Assembly: GCA_964555295.1 (NCBI GenBank)
Contig: CAZKRL010000011.1
Coordinates: 1 to 64,000 of the forward strand
DNA: 64,000 nt
DNA from: CAZKRL01 sp964555295
GTDB lineage: Bacteria > Bacteroidota > Bacteroidia > Flavobacteriales_D > Sanyastnellaceae
Direction of reading: 5' to 3'
This document shows, in pieces, positions 36,479 through 45,423 of the stretch (its first letter is position 1; each line of letters starts with the position of its first letter). Made by a program: the position numbers and the translations under genes. The notes beneath the pieces are model-generated. The model was not told where the DNA came from. It saw only the letters and a list, made by a program, of their open reading frames with translations, and made no database searches.

Positions 36479-39211
36479 TTAATTCTTGTTGGAAAACAAT
36501 GCGTCAAACAACGCCTTCATACGCTTTTCATGTACCTTGGGCGAGCCCGTTGCCGGTGATGCCGAGGCCTGAAGTGCAACCACCTCCCATGGCAAGTCCC
36601 TCATCATGCGCAAGATGTAATTCCATGCCCCCATGTTCTCCGGCTCCTCCTGCAACCACACACAGCGTTTCATTTTCTTGGCACCGGAAATAATCTCCCG
36701 TATTTTCTTTTCTGGCAAGGGATATAGCTGCTCCAACCGTATTACACAAATCTCATCTCCCGATTTTCTCTTGGCCTTTTGTTCTATTACTTCATAATAA
36801 ACTTTGCCCGAGCAAAACGCCACGGTTGTGGCTGATTTGTAGTCCACGGCAGCATCCTGAATAACCTCCATGAAGCCACCCTTTTCCATATCACCAAGGG
36901 ATGAAACCGCCATCGGGTGTCTGAGCAGTTTCTTCGGAGTAAGCACCACCAGTGGTTTGCGATATTCTGTCTTGACCTGCCGTCTCAACAGGTGAAAGAA
37001 GTTGGCCGGTGTGGTGCAATTGCAAACCTGCATGTTGAGCTCAGCGCATAATTGCAGAAACCTTTCCGCCCGCGCAGAACTATGCTCACTTCCTTGTCCC
37101 TCATAACCATGAGGCAGTAACATCACGATTCCATTCATGGTGCGCCATTTGTCCTCCGCCGCAGAGATGAACTGATCTATCATGATCTGAGCCCCATTGT
37201 TGAAGTCGCCAAATTGTGCCTCCCAAATCGTCAGACCATTTGGCGTACCAAAAGCATATCCGTAGTCGAAGCCCAATACACCATATTCACTCAACAAGGA
37301 ATTGTATACACTGAATTGCGCTTGCTTTTCACTGATGCCATTGAGCATGATGACTTCCCTTTCCTGATCTTCATCGGTTTTCACCACAGCATGTCGATGA
37401 GAGAAGGTGCCGCGCTCTACATCTTGTCCACTCAATCTCACCGGATGCCCTTCATCTAATAGTGATGCATAAGCCAGCAACTCACCCATGGCCCAATCCA
37501 ATTTATCCTCTTCAAGCATTTTAAGGCGATCTGAAAACACCTTCGCTGTCTTACTGAAAAACTTTTCACCTGCGGGCAATGTGCAAATTTTCTTGCCGAG
37601 CTCTTCAAGCTTTTTTCTTTTCAAACCGGTGGTCATCGAGACCTCGAAATCCTTTGCCGTGGCCTTTCTATATCCCTTCCAGGTTTCTTCCAGGAAGTGC
37701 TTTACCTGGGCCATGTTCATGTTCTTGGCCTGATCTAATTTGCCATCGAGCATGGTCTCAAACTCTGATTTTACCTGAGAGGCATAGGGCTCATCAATCA
37801 CTCCCTCTGATATCAATTGTTTGGAATAAATCTCTCTCAAGCTGGGATGAGTAGCAATGGCTTTGTACAATGAGGGTTGAGTGAACTTCGGTTCATCGCC
37901 TTCATTATGACCGTATTTGCGATAGCCCAGAAGATCTACAAATACATCCATCTGAAATTTCATCCGGTACTCTAATGCAATTTTCATGGTTTCAATCACC
38001 GCTTCTACATCATCGGCGTTGACGTGAAAGACGGGACACAATGTGGTCTTGGCAACATCAGTGCAATAGGTCGATGATCTTGCATCGAGGTAGTTGGTCG
38101 TAAATCCTACCTGGTTGTTGGTGACAATATGAATGGTTCCTCCGGTTTTATATCCATCGAGCAATGCCATTTGTACCACTTCATAAACAATGCCTTGCCC
38201 TGCGATAGCCGCATCACCATGAACGAGAATAGGAACAATCAATGATGAATCTTTGAGGTGGTGATCAATCTTGGCTCTTGAAAGCCCTTCAACGACAGGG
38301 TTTACCGCCTCAAGATGCGATGGGTTTGGACATAAAGTAACGTGTACCTCATTGCCGCTGCTGGTAGTGATATCATTGGAGTATCCGTAATGATATTTCA
38401 CGTCGCCATCGAAATCATCTACTTCACCAAAGTCAAGGCCTTCAAATTCTGCAAACACCTGATCATGCGGTTTACCCATGATATTGGTAAGAACATTGAG
38501 TCGGCCTCTGTGAGCCATACCAACAACAAATTCTTTCACTCCCATATCTGCACCGCTGCGCACCAGATAGTCCATAGCTGGTACAACCGCCTCGCATCCC
38601 TCCACACTGAATCGCTTTGCCCCAACAAATTTCCGATGAATGTATTGCTCAAAAAGAGAGGCCTTGCTGGTCATGGCAAACACGCGCTTTTTCTCATCGG
38701 CAGAAAGCCGCGGTTTGTTTTTCATCTCGATACGCTCGCGAATCCATTCAATTCTTTCCGGAGTGCGCACATAGGTATACTCAACACCGATGTGCTTGCA
38801 ATAGCAGTCTTTAAGATGGGCTATGATGTTTGCCAGTGTTGACGGTCCAATACCAATTTCATTGCCGGCCTGAAAGACAGTTCCCAGGTCACTGTCTTGA
38901 AGTCCGAAGTGATAAAGATCCAGAGTAGGGGAGTGCTTACGTCGCTCTCTTACAGGATTGGTCTCGGTAAATAAATGACCGCGCTGCCGGTATGCATTGA
39001 TGAGATTGATGACCTTGAATTCCTTGATAACATTATCAGGTACCGAATTGGCGGAATCAACAGGCATTGCAGGAAAGTGGGAATGCTGAAATTCGAAGCC
39101 TTCGAAAAAGCGCTGCCACGATGAATCTACCGAACTTTTATCTTTCGAATACTGCTGATATAACTCGTCGAAAGCGACCAAATCGCCATTACCCAAAAAT
39201 GAAGATGACAT
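36479..39211 (-). CDS. sucA: 2-oxoglutarate dehydrogenase E1 component
   Basis: Thiamine-diphosphate enzyme that decarboxylates 2-oxoglutarate in the TCA cycle and loads succinyl onto SucB. It is 910 residues long, the usual size. The N terminus has GNGDLVAFDELYQQYSKD. Later come AHRGRLNVLTNIMGK, the ThDP/Mg site HGDAAIAGQGIVYEV with TNNQVGFTT, GHNEGDEP, and C-terminal LSGQDVERGTFSHRHAV and LPHGYEGQGSEHSSARAERFLQL. A TACTTTCG box 26 bases upstream is the likely promoter. sucB is separated from it by a glycosyltransferase and a methyltransferase gene. Confidence 0.97.
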   Translation of the reverse strand: MSSSFLGNGDLVAFDELYQQYSKDKSSVDSSWQRFFEGFEFQHSHFPAMPVDSANSVPDNVIKEFKVINLINAYRQRGHLFTETNPVRERRKHSPTLDLYHFGLQDSDLGTVFQAGNEIGIGPSTLANIIAHLKDCYCKHIGVEYTYVRTPERIEWIRERIEMKNKPRLSADEKKRVFAMTSKASLFEQYIHRKFVGAKRFSVEGCEAVVPAMDYLVRSGADMGVKEFVVGMAHRGRLNVLTNIMGKPHDQVFAEFEGLDFGEVDDFDGDVKYHYGYSNDITTSSGNEVHVTLCPNPSHLEAVNPVVEGLSRAKIDHHLKDSSLIVPILVHGDAAIAGQGIVYEVVQMALLDGYKTGGTIHIVTNNQVGFTTNYLDARSSTYCTDVAKTTLCPVFHVNADDVEAVIETMKIALEYRMKFQMDVFVDLLGYRKYGHNEGDEPKFTQPSLYKAIATHPSLREIYSKQLISEGVIDEPYASQVKSEFETMLDGKLDQAKNMNMAQVKHFLEETWKGYRKATAKDFEVSMTTGLKRKKLEELGKKICTLPAGEKFFSKTAKVFSDRLKMLEEDKLDWAMGELLAYASLLDEGHPVRLSGQDVERGTFSHRHAVVKTDEDQEREVIMLNGISEKQAQFSVYNSLLSEYGVLGFDYGYAFGTPNGLTIWEAQFGDFNNGAQIMIDQFISAAEDKWRTMNGIVMLLPHGYEGQGSEHSSARAERFLQLCAELNMQVCNCTTPANFFHLLRRQVKTEYRKPLVVLTPKKLLRHPMAVSSLGDMEKGGFMEVIQDAAVDYKSATTVAFCSGKVYYEVIEQKAKRKSGDEICVIRLEQLYPLPEKKIREIISGAKKMKRCVWLQEEPENMGAWNYILRMMRDLPWEVVALQASASPATGSPKVHEKRMKALFDALFSNKN

Positions 39212-39237
39212 AAAATAATTTCTTTAGAAAGTGCCCA

Positions 39238-39245
39238 CGAAAGTA
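39238..39245 (-). promoter_or_regulatory. Putative -7 promoter box of sucA
   Basis: Read on the minus strand this is TACTTTCG, a one-base variant of TAnnTTTG, 26 bases upstream of the sucA ATG and inside the 56-base gap after the preceding small gene. Confidence 0.4.
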
Positions 39246-39267
39246 AGTCGAATCTCAATTTACAGTT

Positions 39268-39606
39268 TCAATCATTTCTGCTTAAGTCTGAATAAAGTCT
39301 GCGAAACTGAACTTTCTGAATGCACCGATCAACTGCTGCCTTAGCAACTGCGGTGAGTCGCTCATCCACCGATACACTTTGGGTCATTTGCCTGATTTTC
39401 TGTTCTGGAATATCGAGGCGGTAGAGTGCAGCAGTGAGCTCTTGACCGCCCGAACGGAGCAATTTTCCGATGACCCATGTGGCCAGCTGCATCAGATCGT
39501 CCTGTTGTGTAACGCGCTCTATAGCTTCATAATGAACTTCCTGGCCACAATCTTTGAGGAGTTGTATTGCTGCCAAATGCCAAATAGAATGAACTTCAGA
39601 ATTCAT
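39268..39606 (-). CDS. Unknown small soluble protein
   Basis: Predicted cytoplasmic protein of 112 residues, mostly alpha-helical, without signal peptide or membrane segment. It begins VHSIWHLAAIQLLKDCG and ends in a basic RRLYSDLSR stretch; no domain is recognised. The full frame starts with ATG and lies between sucA (same strand, 56 bases on) and the divergent TonB receptor, with clean gaps on both sides, which supports it being real. Independent expression of sucA from its own box makes a functional link to the dehydrogenase doubtful. Confidence 0.65.
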   Translation of the reverse strand: MNSEVHSIWHLAAIQLLKDCGQEVHYEAIERVTQQDDLMQLATWVIGKLLRSGGQELTAALYRLDIPEQKIRQMTQSVSVDERLTAVAKAAVDRCIQKVQFRRLYSDLSRND

Positions 39607-39651
39607 TAGAGCAAATTACTTTCAATGCTAAGTTTTTTGGATGGCAAAGAG

Positions 39652-39659
39652 TATTTTCG
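39652..39659 (+). promoter_or_regulatory. Putative -7 promoter box of the TonB-dependent receptor
   Basis: TATTTTCG, a one-base variant of TAnnTTTG, ends 9 bases before the receptor ATG. Confidence 0.35.
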
Positions 39660-39668
39660 CCCACTATT

Positions 39669-42008
39669 ATGAGGAAGAAATATTTCTTACTAAAAAGAAT
39701 ACTTTGTGTATTGACAGCAATACTCGGATGGAATGCTTTCATTTTGGCTCAAGGAACCATTCGGGGCTTTGTGAAAGATAAAGAAACAGGAGAACCCATG
39801 ATTTTTATTCTGGTCGGTCTCGAGGGCACAACTATCGGATCAACCACTGATGAGAATGGATTTTACTCACTCACGAAAATTCCTTCAGGCACATACAACC
39901 TTATCATCAATCAGATAGGTTTCAAAGAGGTGAAGGAATCAATTGTAATTTCAGGCGACAAGGTGGTGGCCAAAAACTATCTGCTGGAGAAGAATGAATT
40001 GTTTTTGAATGAAGTAGAAATTTCTGAGGAGAAGAGTTCGCAGCGCAACAACGTAAACATTTCGGTTGAGTCAATTCGTAGTAAAGACATCAAAAGAATC
40101 CCCAGCATCGGCGGAACCCCGGATTTGGCGCAGGCACTGACTACCTTGCCGGGTTTTGTTACCACCGGTGATCAGGGTGGTCAGATCTACGTTCGGGGAG
40201 GCGCTCCCGTGCAAAATAAAATGTTGCTCGATGGCATGATTATTTACAATGCCTTTCACTCCATCGGTTTTATGTCAGTTTTTGACACGGATATTATAGC
40301 GAATGCAGATATCTACACTGGAGGTTTCAGCGCTCAATATGGCGGAAGAATTTCTTCCATTATGGATATTACCACCCGCGATGGTAACAAGCGTGAAATG
40401 GATGGACACGTCGGTATAAGTCCTATTGGAGCCAAAGTGCAGGTGGAGGGTCCGTTCAGAAAATTGCGGGAGAATGGCAGCGGTATTTCCTACGTTTTCT
40501 CTGCCAAGAATTCTTACCTCGATCAGAGTTCTAAGTTGTTGTACAAAAACATCAATGAGGGTGAAGGACTTCCGTTCAATTATTTGGACTTATACGGTAA
40601 ATGCTCATTTGGCGGCTCCAATGGATCGAAGTTCAATGTCTTCGGCTTTCATTTCGAAGACGGCGTAAACAGTTTCAGAAAGCTTGCCTCATTGAATTGG
40701 AAGAATACCGGAGGTGGTGGAAACTTCGTAGTTGTGCCCTCCAATTCTGCAGTTTTGATCAGCGGTAATTTCGCCAAGAGCAACTATGAGATCGTGATGC
40801 GAGAGGAGAACAATCCAGATCGTATCAGCAAAATCAATTCGTTCAATTTCGGTCTTGATTTCAAATACAACATTGAGAAGGATGTGCTGCGCTATGGAAT
40901 TGAAGTTATCGGTTTCTCTACAGATTACAAGACTTTTGCACTGCTTGATAATACTTCGATTGTACAATACCAACAGAATACTACTGAACTCAATTCATTT
41001 GTTGACTATAAGGTCAACAGAGGTAAATGGGTAATTGAGCCCAGCGTGCGCTTTCAATATTATGGCACGCTCGGCGTCTTTTCACCAGAGCCAAGGTTGG
41101 GTTTGAAGTTCAAGGCAACGAACCGCTTGCGATTGAAAGCTGCCGGCGGATATTATACCCAGAATCTGATGGCAACGAATAGCGACAGAGACGTAGTGAA
41201 TTTGTTTTACGGGTTTCTTGCAGGTCCAGAAGATCTGCAGTCTGAATTCGTAAACGAAAATGGCGAGGAGCAGGAGATCAAAAATGTACTTCAGGCTGCC
41301 CGTCATGCAGTGGCCGGATTCGAGTTCGATCTGACCGAGCGCCTCAATTTCAATGTGGAAGCTTATTACAAGGAGTTCTCTCAACTCACCAATGTGAATC
41401 GGAATAAACTTTTCCCCGCAGATGAAACCGATAAGCCCGAGGAGTTGAGAAATGATTTCGTTATTGAAGCCGGTCCGGCATACGGCACAGATTTCGTAAT
41501 GAAGTACGAGGACAAACGGCTCTATATGAATGTGGTTTACTCCATCGCGAAAGTGAAGCGATGGGATGGGTATGCCTATTACGCTCCAGTTTTCGACCGC
41601 AGACACAATCTCAATCTTATGGCTACCTACCTTCTCGGTAAAAACAAGGATTTTGAAATCAGCGCCCGTTGGAATTTGGGCAGTGGATTGCCATTTACAC
41701 AAACCCAAGGATTTTATGCCGGCCAAAATGCTACCGGTGGAGTGAATTTAGACTACCTGTCAAACAACCCTCAATTCCTCACTGTGCAATACGCCTCGCT
41801 CAATGGTGGCAGGCTTCCTTATTATCACAGATTGGACGTGAGCATAAAAAAGAGTTTCAAGTTATCAGAGAAGACAGCTTTAGAGGTTAGCGCCGGAGCA
41901 ACAAATATGTACAATCGGGCCAATGTGTTTTACATCGACCGTATTACCGGCCAACGCATTGATCAATTGCCGTTCTTACCAACGCTTGGAGTTGATTTTT
42001 CTTTCTGA
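39669..42008 (+). CDS. TonB-dependent receptor with carboxypeptidase-regulatory-like domain
   Basis: Outer-membrane receptor of 779 residues driven by TonB. Signal peptide (about 1-28); CarboxypepD_reg-like domain (29-112, GTIRGFVKDKETGEPM and STTDENGFYSLTKIPSGTYNL); plug domain (about 125-240) with LPGFVTTGDQGGQIYVRGGAPVQNKMLLDG; beta-barrel to the C terminus ending in a strand with terminal Phe (LGVDFSF). There is no SusD-like gene next to it, so it is not a typical SusCD polysaccharide system; a metal, vitamin or small-molecule ligand is equally possible. The DUF6252-like lipoprotein gene abuts it convergently with no gap. Confidence 0.92.
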   Translation: MRKKYFLLKRILCVLTAILGWNAFILAQGTIRGFVKDKETGEPMIFILVGLEGTTIGSTTDENGFYSLTKIPSGTYNLIINQIGFKEVKESIVISGDKVVAKNYLLEKNELFLNEVEISEEKSSQRNNVNISVESIRSKDIKRIPSIGGTPDLAQALTTLPGFVTTGDQGGQIYVRGGAPVQNKMLLDGMIIYNAFHSIGFMSVFDTDIIANADIYTGGFSAQYGGRISSIMDITTRDGNKREMDGHVGISPIGAKVQVEGPFRKLRENGSGISYVFSAKNSYLDQSSKLLYKNINEGEGLPFNYLDLYGKCSFGGSNGSKFNVFGFHFEDGVNSFRKLASLNWKNTGGGGNFVVVPSNSAVLISGNFAKSNYEIVMREENNPDRISKINSFNFGLDFKYNIEKDVLRYGIEVIGFSTDYKTFALLDNTSIVQYQQNTTELNSFVDYKVNRGKWVIEPSVRFQYYGTLGVFSPEPRLGLKFKATNRLRLKAAGGYYTQNLMATNSDRDVVNLFYGFLAGPEDLQSEFVNENGEEQEIKNVLQAARHAVAGFEFDLTERLNFNVEAYYKEFSQLTNVNRNKLFPADETDKPEELRNDFVIEAGPAYGTDFVMKYEDKRLYMNVVYSIAKVKRWDGYAYYAPVFDRRHNLNLMATYLLGKNKDFEISARWNLGSGLPFTQTQGFYAGQNATGGVNLDYLSNNPQFLTVQYASLNGGRLPYYHRLDVSIKKSFKLSEKTALEVSAGATNMYNRANVFYIDRITGQRIDQLPFLPTLGVDFSF

Positions 42009-42518
42009 TCAGAAAGGAACTGTAGTTATAATTCCATTGGCCACGATGACCTCCTGAGCGGAGAATAAATTTTTCAAGGTGGCACTGAATGTTCCGGAGA
42101 ATTTACCGCTCTGAACGCTGGTGATTTCAATTACTCCTTGCGGACTGTTGCCGCCGTCATAAACGACAGAATCTTTCTCCAGCGAAATCAAATAATGATC
42201 AAAGTCTACTGGGAATTGCCCGACTTGTATAGCTGCCATTTCTAACGTGAGTTTCTTTCCTTGGTGGTTAGCAGTTAGCTTGTATCGATTCAGCAACGTG
42301 TCGAAAGCGATGGAGATATCGGCACTCAGGGCTTGAAAATCCTGACCATCCACAGTGGCTGTTATTACTGCCGTCGGAGTCGCGTTGATGAAATCACTGT
42401 CGTTCTTCCCTTTATCTTTTTTACATCCCAACAAATTCAAACAACCAACGAAAAGAAAAAACAAAACCACATTTGTTTCATTATGAAACGATTTTACAGG
42501 GGAGAGACTTATTGTCAT
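42009..42518 (-). CDS. DUF6252-like lipoprotein
   Basis: Predicted lipoprotein of 169 residues. The hydrophobic segment NVVLFFLFVGCLNLLGC ends in a lipobox, preceded by a rather long N-terminal region; a TTACTTTGC box about 15 bases before the ATG supports this start. The mature part begins with a charged KKDKGKND linker and then a beta-rich domain opening with AVITATVDGQDFQAL, the typical opening of DUF6252 proteins. Function is unknown. The stop codon abuts the stop of the convergent TonB receptor gene. Confidence 0.7.
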   Translation of the reverse strand: MTISLSPVKSFHNETNVVLFFLFVGCLNLLGCKKDKGKNDSDFINATPTAVITATVDGQDFQALSADISIAFDTLLNRYKLTANHQGKKLTLEMAAIQVGQFPVDFDHYLISLEKDSVVYDGGNSPQGVIEITSVQSGKFSGTFSATLKNLFSAQEVIVANGIITTVPF

Positions 42519-42593
42519 TGTCTAAGATTTATTGCAAAGTAACATGCCACAGAGATGGATCCATATTAAAAAGCCAACCTTACAGCAATGCAT

Positions 42594-43784
42594 TCATTCA
42601 GCATATATCAAATATTTCTTTCGCACATTCATATACATCTCCGTCTCTTTCTGCCAACTTTCCCTGATTGCATTCTCTGGCATACCACGAGTGATTTGAT
42701 TCCGCAATTCACTGGAACCCGCGAGCTTATCGAAGAAATCGGCATGACTGAAAAACTTGTTCTTTTCCGGATAAATCCGAAACATTCTTATAAGCCAATT
42801 CAATTTGAATGTGCAGCGATCTTCAGTGCCGAAGTCATATTTAGAAAGGTCAATACCACCGCATTTTCGACCTTCATGTGGTGGATTTTCGGCTACACCT
42901 GCGCGATCTTCAGGCGTGAAAAAGATCTCTGATTCAGGATTGCCCGGAAAGCCAATCCACTCAAACGGATGGTCAGTACCGCGCCCTAAGCTAATGTCAG
43001 TTCCTTCAAATAGACACAGTGATGGATAGAGGTAAATAGATTGCATGGTCTGAAGATTGGGCGAGGGAGGAATCGGTAAAACGTATTCATCACTATGCTT
43101 CCATTCTTTGCATGGAATAACTGTTAGATCAAGATCTGCGGCCTTATTTATCCATCCCTCGCCTTTGATCATTTTTGCAAGTTCTCCAATGGTGAGTCCG
43201 TGAACTACGGGTATTGGATGCATGCCGACAAAAGACTGAAACTTCGTATCAAGAATAGGTCCATCGACGCAGCCTCCCAAGGGATTGGGCCGATCTAATA
43301 CTATTACCTTAATTTTATTTTCAGCCGCCGCCTCAAGCACATAGTGCATTGTAGATATGTAAGTATAAAATCGCACCCCTACATCTTGAATATCAAACAA
43401 CAAGACATCAATTCCCTTCAGCGACTCTGACGACGGCTTTTTATTCTTGCCGTAAAGCGAGAAAACATTCAATCCTGTTGCAGAATCTTTACCTCCCTTT
43501 ACATCCATTCCATGGGCTACATCACCGCGAAAACCATGCTCCGGAGCAAAGACACAAGTGATATTAACTCCCGCTCTTAAAAGTGTATCCACCAGATGAG
43601 CATCTTTTACCATCGATGTATGGTTCGCGATTATACCCACCTTCTTGCTTTTGAGAAGAGTTAAGTAATCATCCATTCGTTCGGCGCCTGTCATCATAGA
43701 AACTGTATGCCTCTCATGCTCATTACAACTCCATTGTGTTGTTTGCAGGAGCACACTCGAAACCATCACTAATATCATCTTAAA
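42594..43784 (-). CDS. DUF1343 protein, NamZ-like exo-beta-N-acetylmuramidase
   Basis: DUF1343 family (GH171); characterised members release N-acetylmuramic acid from peptidoglycan fragments. About 396 residues from the ATG at 43784 (another ATG is 6 codons upstream), with an export signal and a possible lipobox (QWSC). The Rossmann-like part shows KKVGIIANHTSM, FAPEHGFRGDVAHG, LLFDIQDVGVRFYTYISTMHYVLEA and VLDRPNPLGG; the C-terminal part has PPSPNLQTMQSIYLYPSLCLFEGTDISLGRGTD split over two conserved blocks, and FTPEDRAG. It is probably a cell-wall recycling enzyme of the periplasm. It is divergent from the permease gene. Confidence 0.88.
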   Translation of the reverse strand, partial: FKMILVMVSSVLLQTTQWSCNEHERHTVSMMTGAERMDDYLTLLKSKKVGIIANHTSMVKDAHLVDTLLRAGVNITCVFAPEHGFRGDVAHGMDVKGGKDSATGLNVFSLYGKNKKPSSESLKGIDVLLFDIQDVGVRFYTYISTMHYVLEAAAENKIKVIVLDRPNPLGGCVDGPILDTKFQSFVGMHPIPVVHGLTIGELAKMIKGEGWINKAADLDLTVIPCKEWKHSDEYVLPIPPSPNLQTMQSIYLYPSLCLFEGTDISLGRGTDHPFEWIGFPGNPESEIFFTPEDRAGVAENPPHEGRKCGGIDLSKYDFGTEDRCTFKLNWLIRMFRIYPEKNKFFSHADFFDKLAGSSELRNQITRGMPENAIRESWQKETEMYMNVRKKYLIYAE

Positions 43785-43836
43785 CATGCAACGAATATGC
43801 ATTGAACTATCTCCATTAAATCATTTGTGTTAAAGT

Positions 43837-43844
43837 TACCTTTG
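43837..43844 (+). promoter_or_regulatory. Putative -7 promoter box of the FtsX/LolE-like permease
   Basis: TACCTTTG, a full TAnnTTTG match, ends 10 bases before the GTG start at 43855. Confidence 0.45.
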
Positions 43845-43854
43845 ACACCCCATT

Positions 43855-45345
43855 GTGAAAATATCTCAGTTCATATCACGCAGATGGTCTGCAAAATCTA
43901 ATCGAGAAATTTCCGGACCCATTATATCTATCGCGCAGTGGGGTATAGCCATTGGCGTTAGTGTAATGATTGTTAGCTTGTCTGTAGTTTTGGGGTTTCA
44001 GGAGGCGATAAAAGAAAAAATCATTGGATTTGGCGCCCACTTTCACATAAATGGTATTGAGCAAGGCGATTCCAAAGGCACATTACGCCTCAAGGTCGAC
44101 GAAAACCTATTCGCGAAATTATCTGCCTTGCCAGAGGTTAAGAAGGTACAATTATATGCCACGTCACCCGGAATTATCGAATCTCGTGGCACCATGCAAG
44201 GCGCATTAATAAAGGGAGTAGATGAACAGTTTGATACTTCTTTCATTGGATCTCATCTTGTGTTAGGAAGATGGCTCAACCGATTTGATCCCGATTCAGC
44301 GCAAATCGTTTTGTCATCAAACATGGCATCAAGATTAGCGATTACAGTAGGCGAAAAAATTTCTATTTATGTTTTCCAAGACAGTGAGGACCCAAGACAA
44401 AGAAACTTTACAGTTTGCGGCATCTATAACACAGGTCTGGAGCAAATGGATGAGCAGCTGGTATACATCGCTCTGCCACAGTTAACTCGAATTTCTGGAT
44501 GGGGCCTGAGAAGTGAAATATGGGTAGACAGTATCGCTCCCAACAAGCGGGTTTTGGAGGGTCGAATCTTTGGTGGCTTCGGCAATAAAAACTGGAAATG
44601 GTCACCAATGGAATGGACAGGGGAGGGGCCACATACTTTGGTTTTAGCAGGAGATACAGTAATTCAATTTATTGCATCGGATGAATCCGATTCCTTTCCG
44701 GATACATCTTGGGTAACTTTTAAAAAGCAAGGTGAGGCATTTGAAATTAAATCCCGGTCCTCTGAAAGTGAATCATCATATACCGGTGGCTACGAAATTC
44801 TTATTCATGACTTTGATGATTTGTGGATTGCCGATGATAAAATTTTCGAACTCACAACGAGTTCATTTCTGCAAACTCAAAGAATTACAGATCGCATTCC
44901 AGAATTATTTTCTTGGCTCGAAATGCTAGATATCAACGTAATCATAATCGTAATAATGATGATTGTGATTTCTATTGTAAACATGACATCAGCAATTCTC
45001 ATCATCATTCTTGAACGCCAGAATTTCGTTGGCGTTCTCAAGACTCTTGGAATGCCAGAGTCTACTTTGAAGAGCATTTTCATTCTACATTCAACGAGAA
45101 TTATTACACGAGGCATCATCATCGGGAATTTGATAGGTTTGTCTTTGGTAATACTTCAGTATTACACCCGTTGTATCACATTGGATGCGAACCAATATTA
45201 TTTGGATTACGTTCCCGTAAAAATTTCGGGCTTTTACATTCTTATTTTGAATGGTTTATCTGCGGCGGTTTGTATTTGCAGTATGATGCTACCCACTATG
45301 TATGTTTCGAAACTCAGGCCATCCGACGCTTTAAGGTCTCACTAA
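43855..45345 (+). CDS. FtsX/LolE-like ABC transporter permease with periplasmic insertion
   Basis: Membrane subunit of a MacB/LolCDE-type ABC system, in which the ATPase is encoded elsewhere. It has 496 residues; the start is a GTG. The first membrane helix is at 23-47, followed by a large periplasmic domain (50-355) and three helices (about 360-386, 408-436, 457-483). Conserved parts are VVLGFQEAIKEKI and ERQNFVGVLKTLGMPESTLKSIFI. Usual Bacteroidetes homologs are near 400 residues. Here about 90 extra residues (218-310) break the stretch between ISGW and TGGYEILIHDF. Lipoprotein export is the usual assigned role, but this form may differ. Confidence 0.85.
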   Translation: MKISQFISRRWSAKSNREISGPIISIAQWGIAIGVSVMIVSLSVVLGFQEAIKEKIIGFGAHFHINGIEQGDSKGTLRLKVDENLFAKLSALPEVKKVQLYATSPGIIESRGTMQGALIKGVDEQFDTSFIGSHLVLGRWLNRFDPDSAQIVLSSNMASRLAITVGEKISIYVFQDSEDPRQRNFTVCGIYNTGLEQMDEQLVYIALPQLTRISGWGLRSEIWVDSIAPNKRVLEGRIFGGFGNKNWKWSPMEWTGEGPHTLVLAGDTVIQFIASDESDSFPDTSWVTFKKQGEAFEIKSRSSESESSYTGGYEILIHDFDDLWIADDKIFELTTSSFLQTQRITDRIPELFSWLEMLDINVIIIVIMMIVISIVNMTSAILIIILERQNFVGVLKTLGMPESTLKSIFILHSTRIITRGIIIGNLIGLSLVILQYYTRCITLDANQYYLDYVPVKISGFYILILNGLSAAVCICSMMLPTMYVSKLRPSDALRSH

Positions 45346-45423
45346 TTTCAATTCGAAAATTATACTTTACGGCATCACCATCTATCTATCATATAGCAAT
45401 CGATATACCTTTATGCCGGCAAT

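Noticed and set aside
41082..41726. 214-codon open frame on the minus strand inside the TonB receptor gene
   Set aside because: Antisense to the intact barrel-coding part of the receptor, without motifs or signal sequence.
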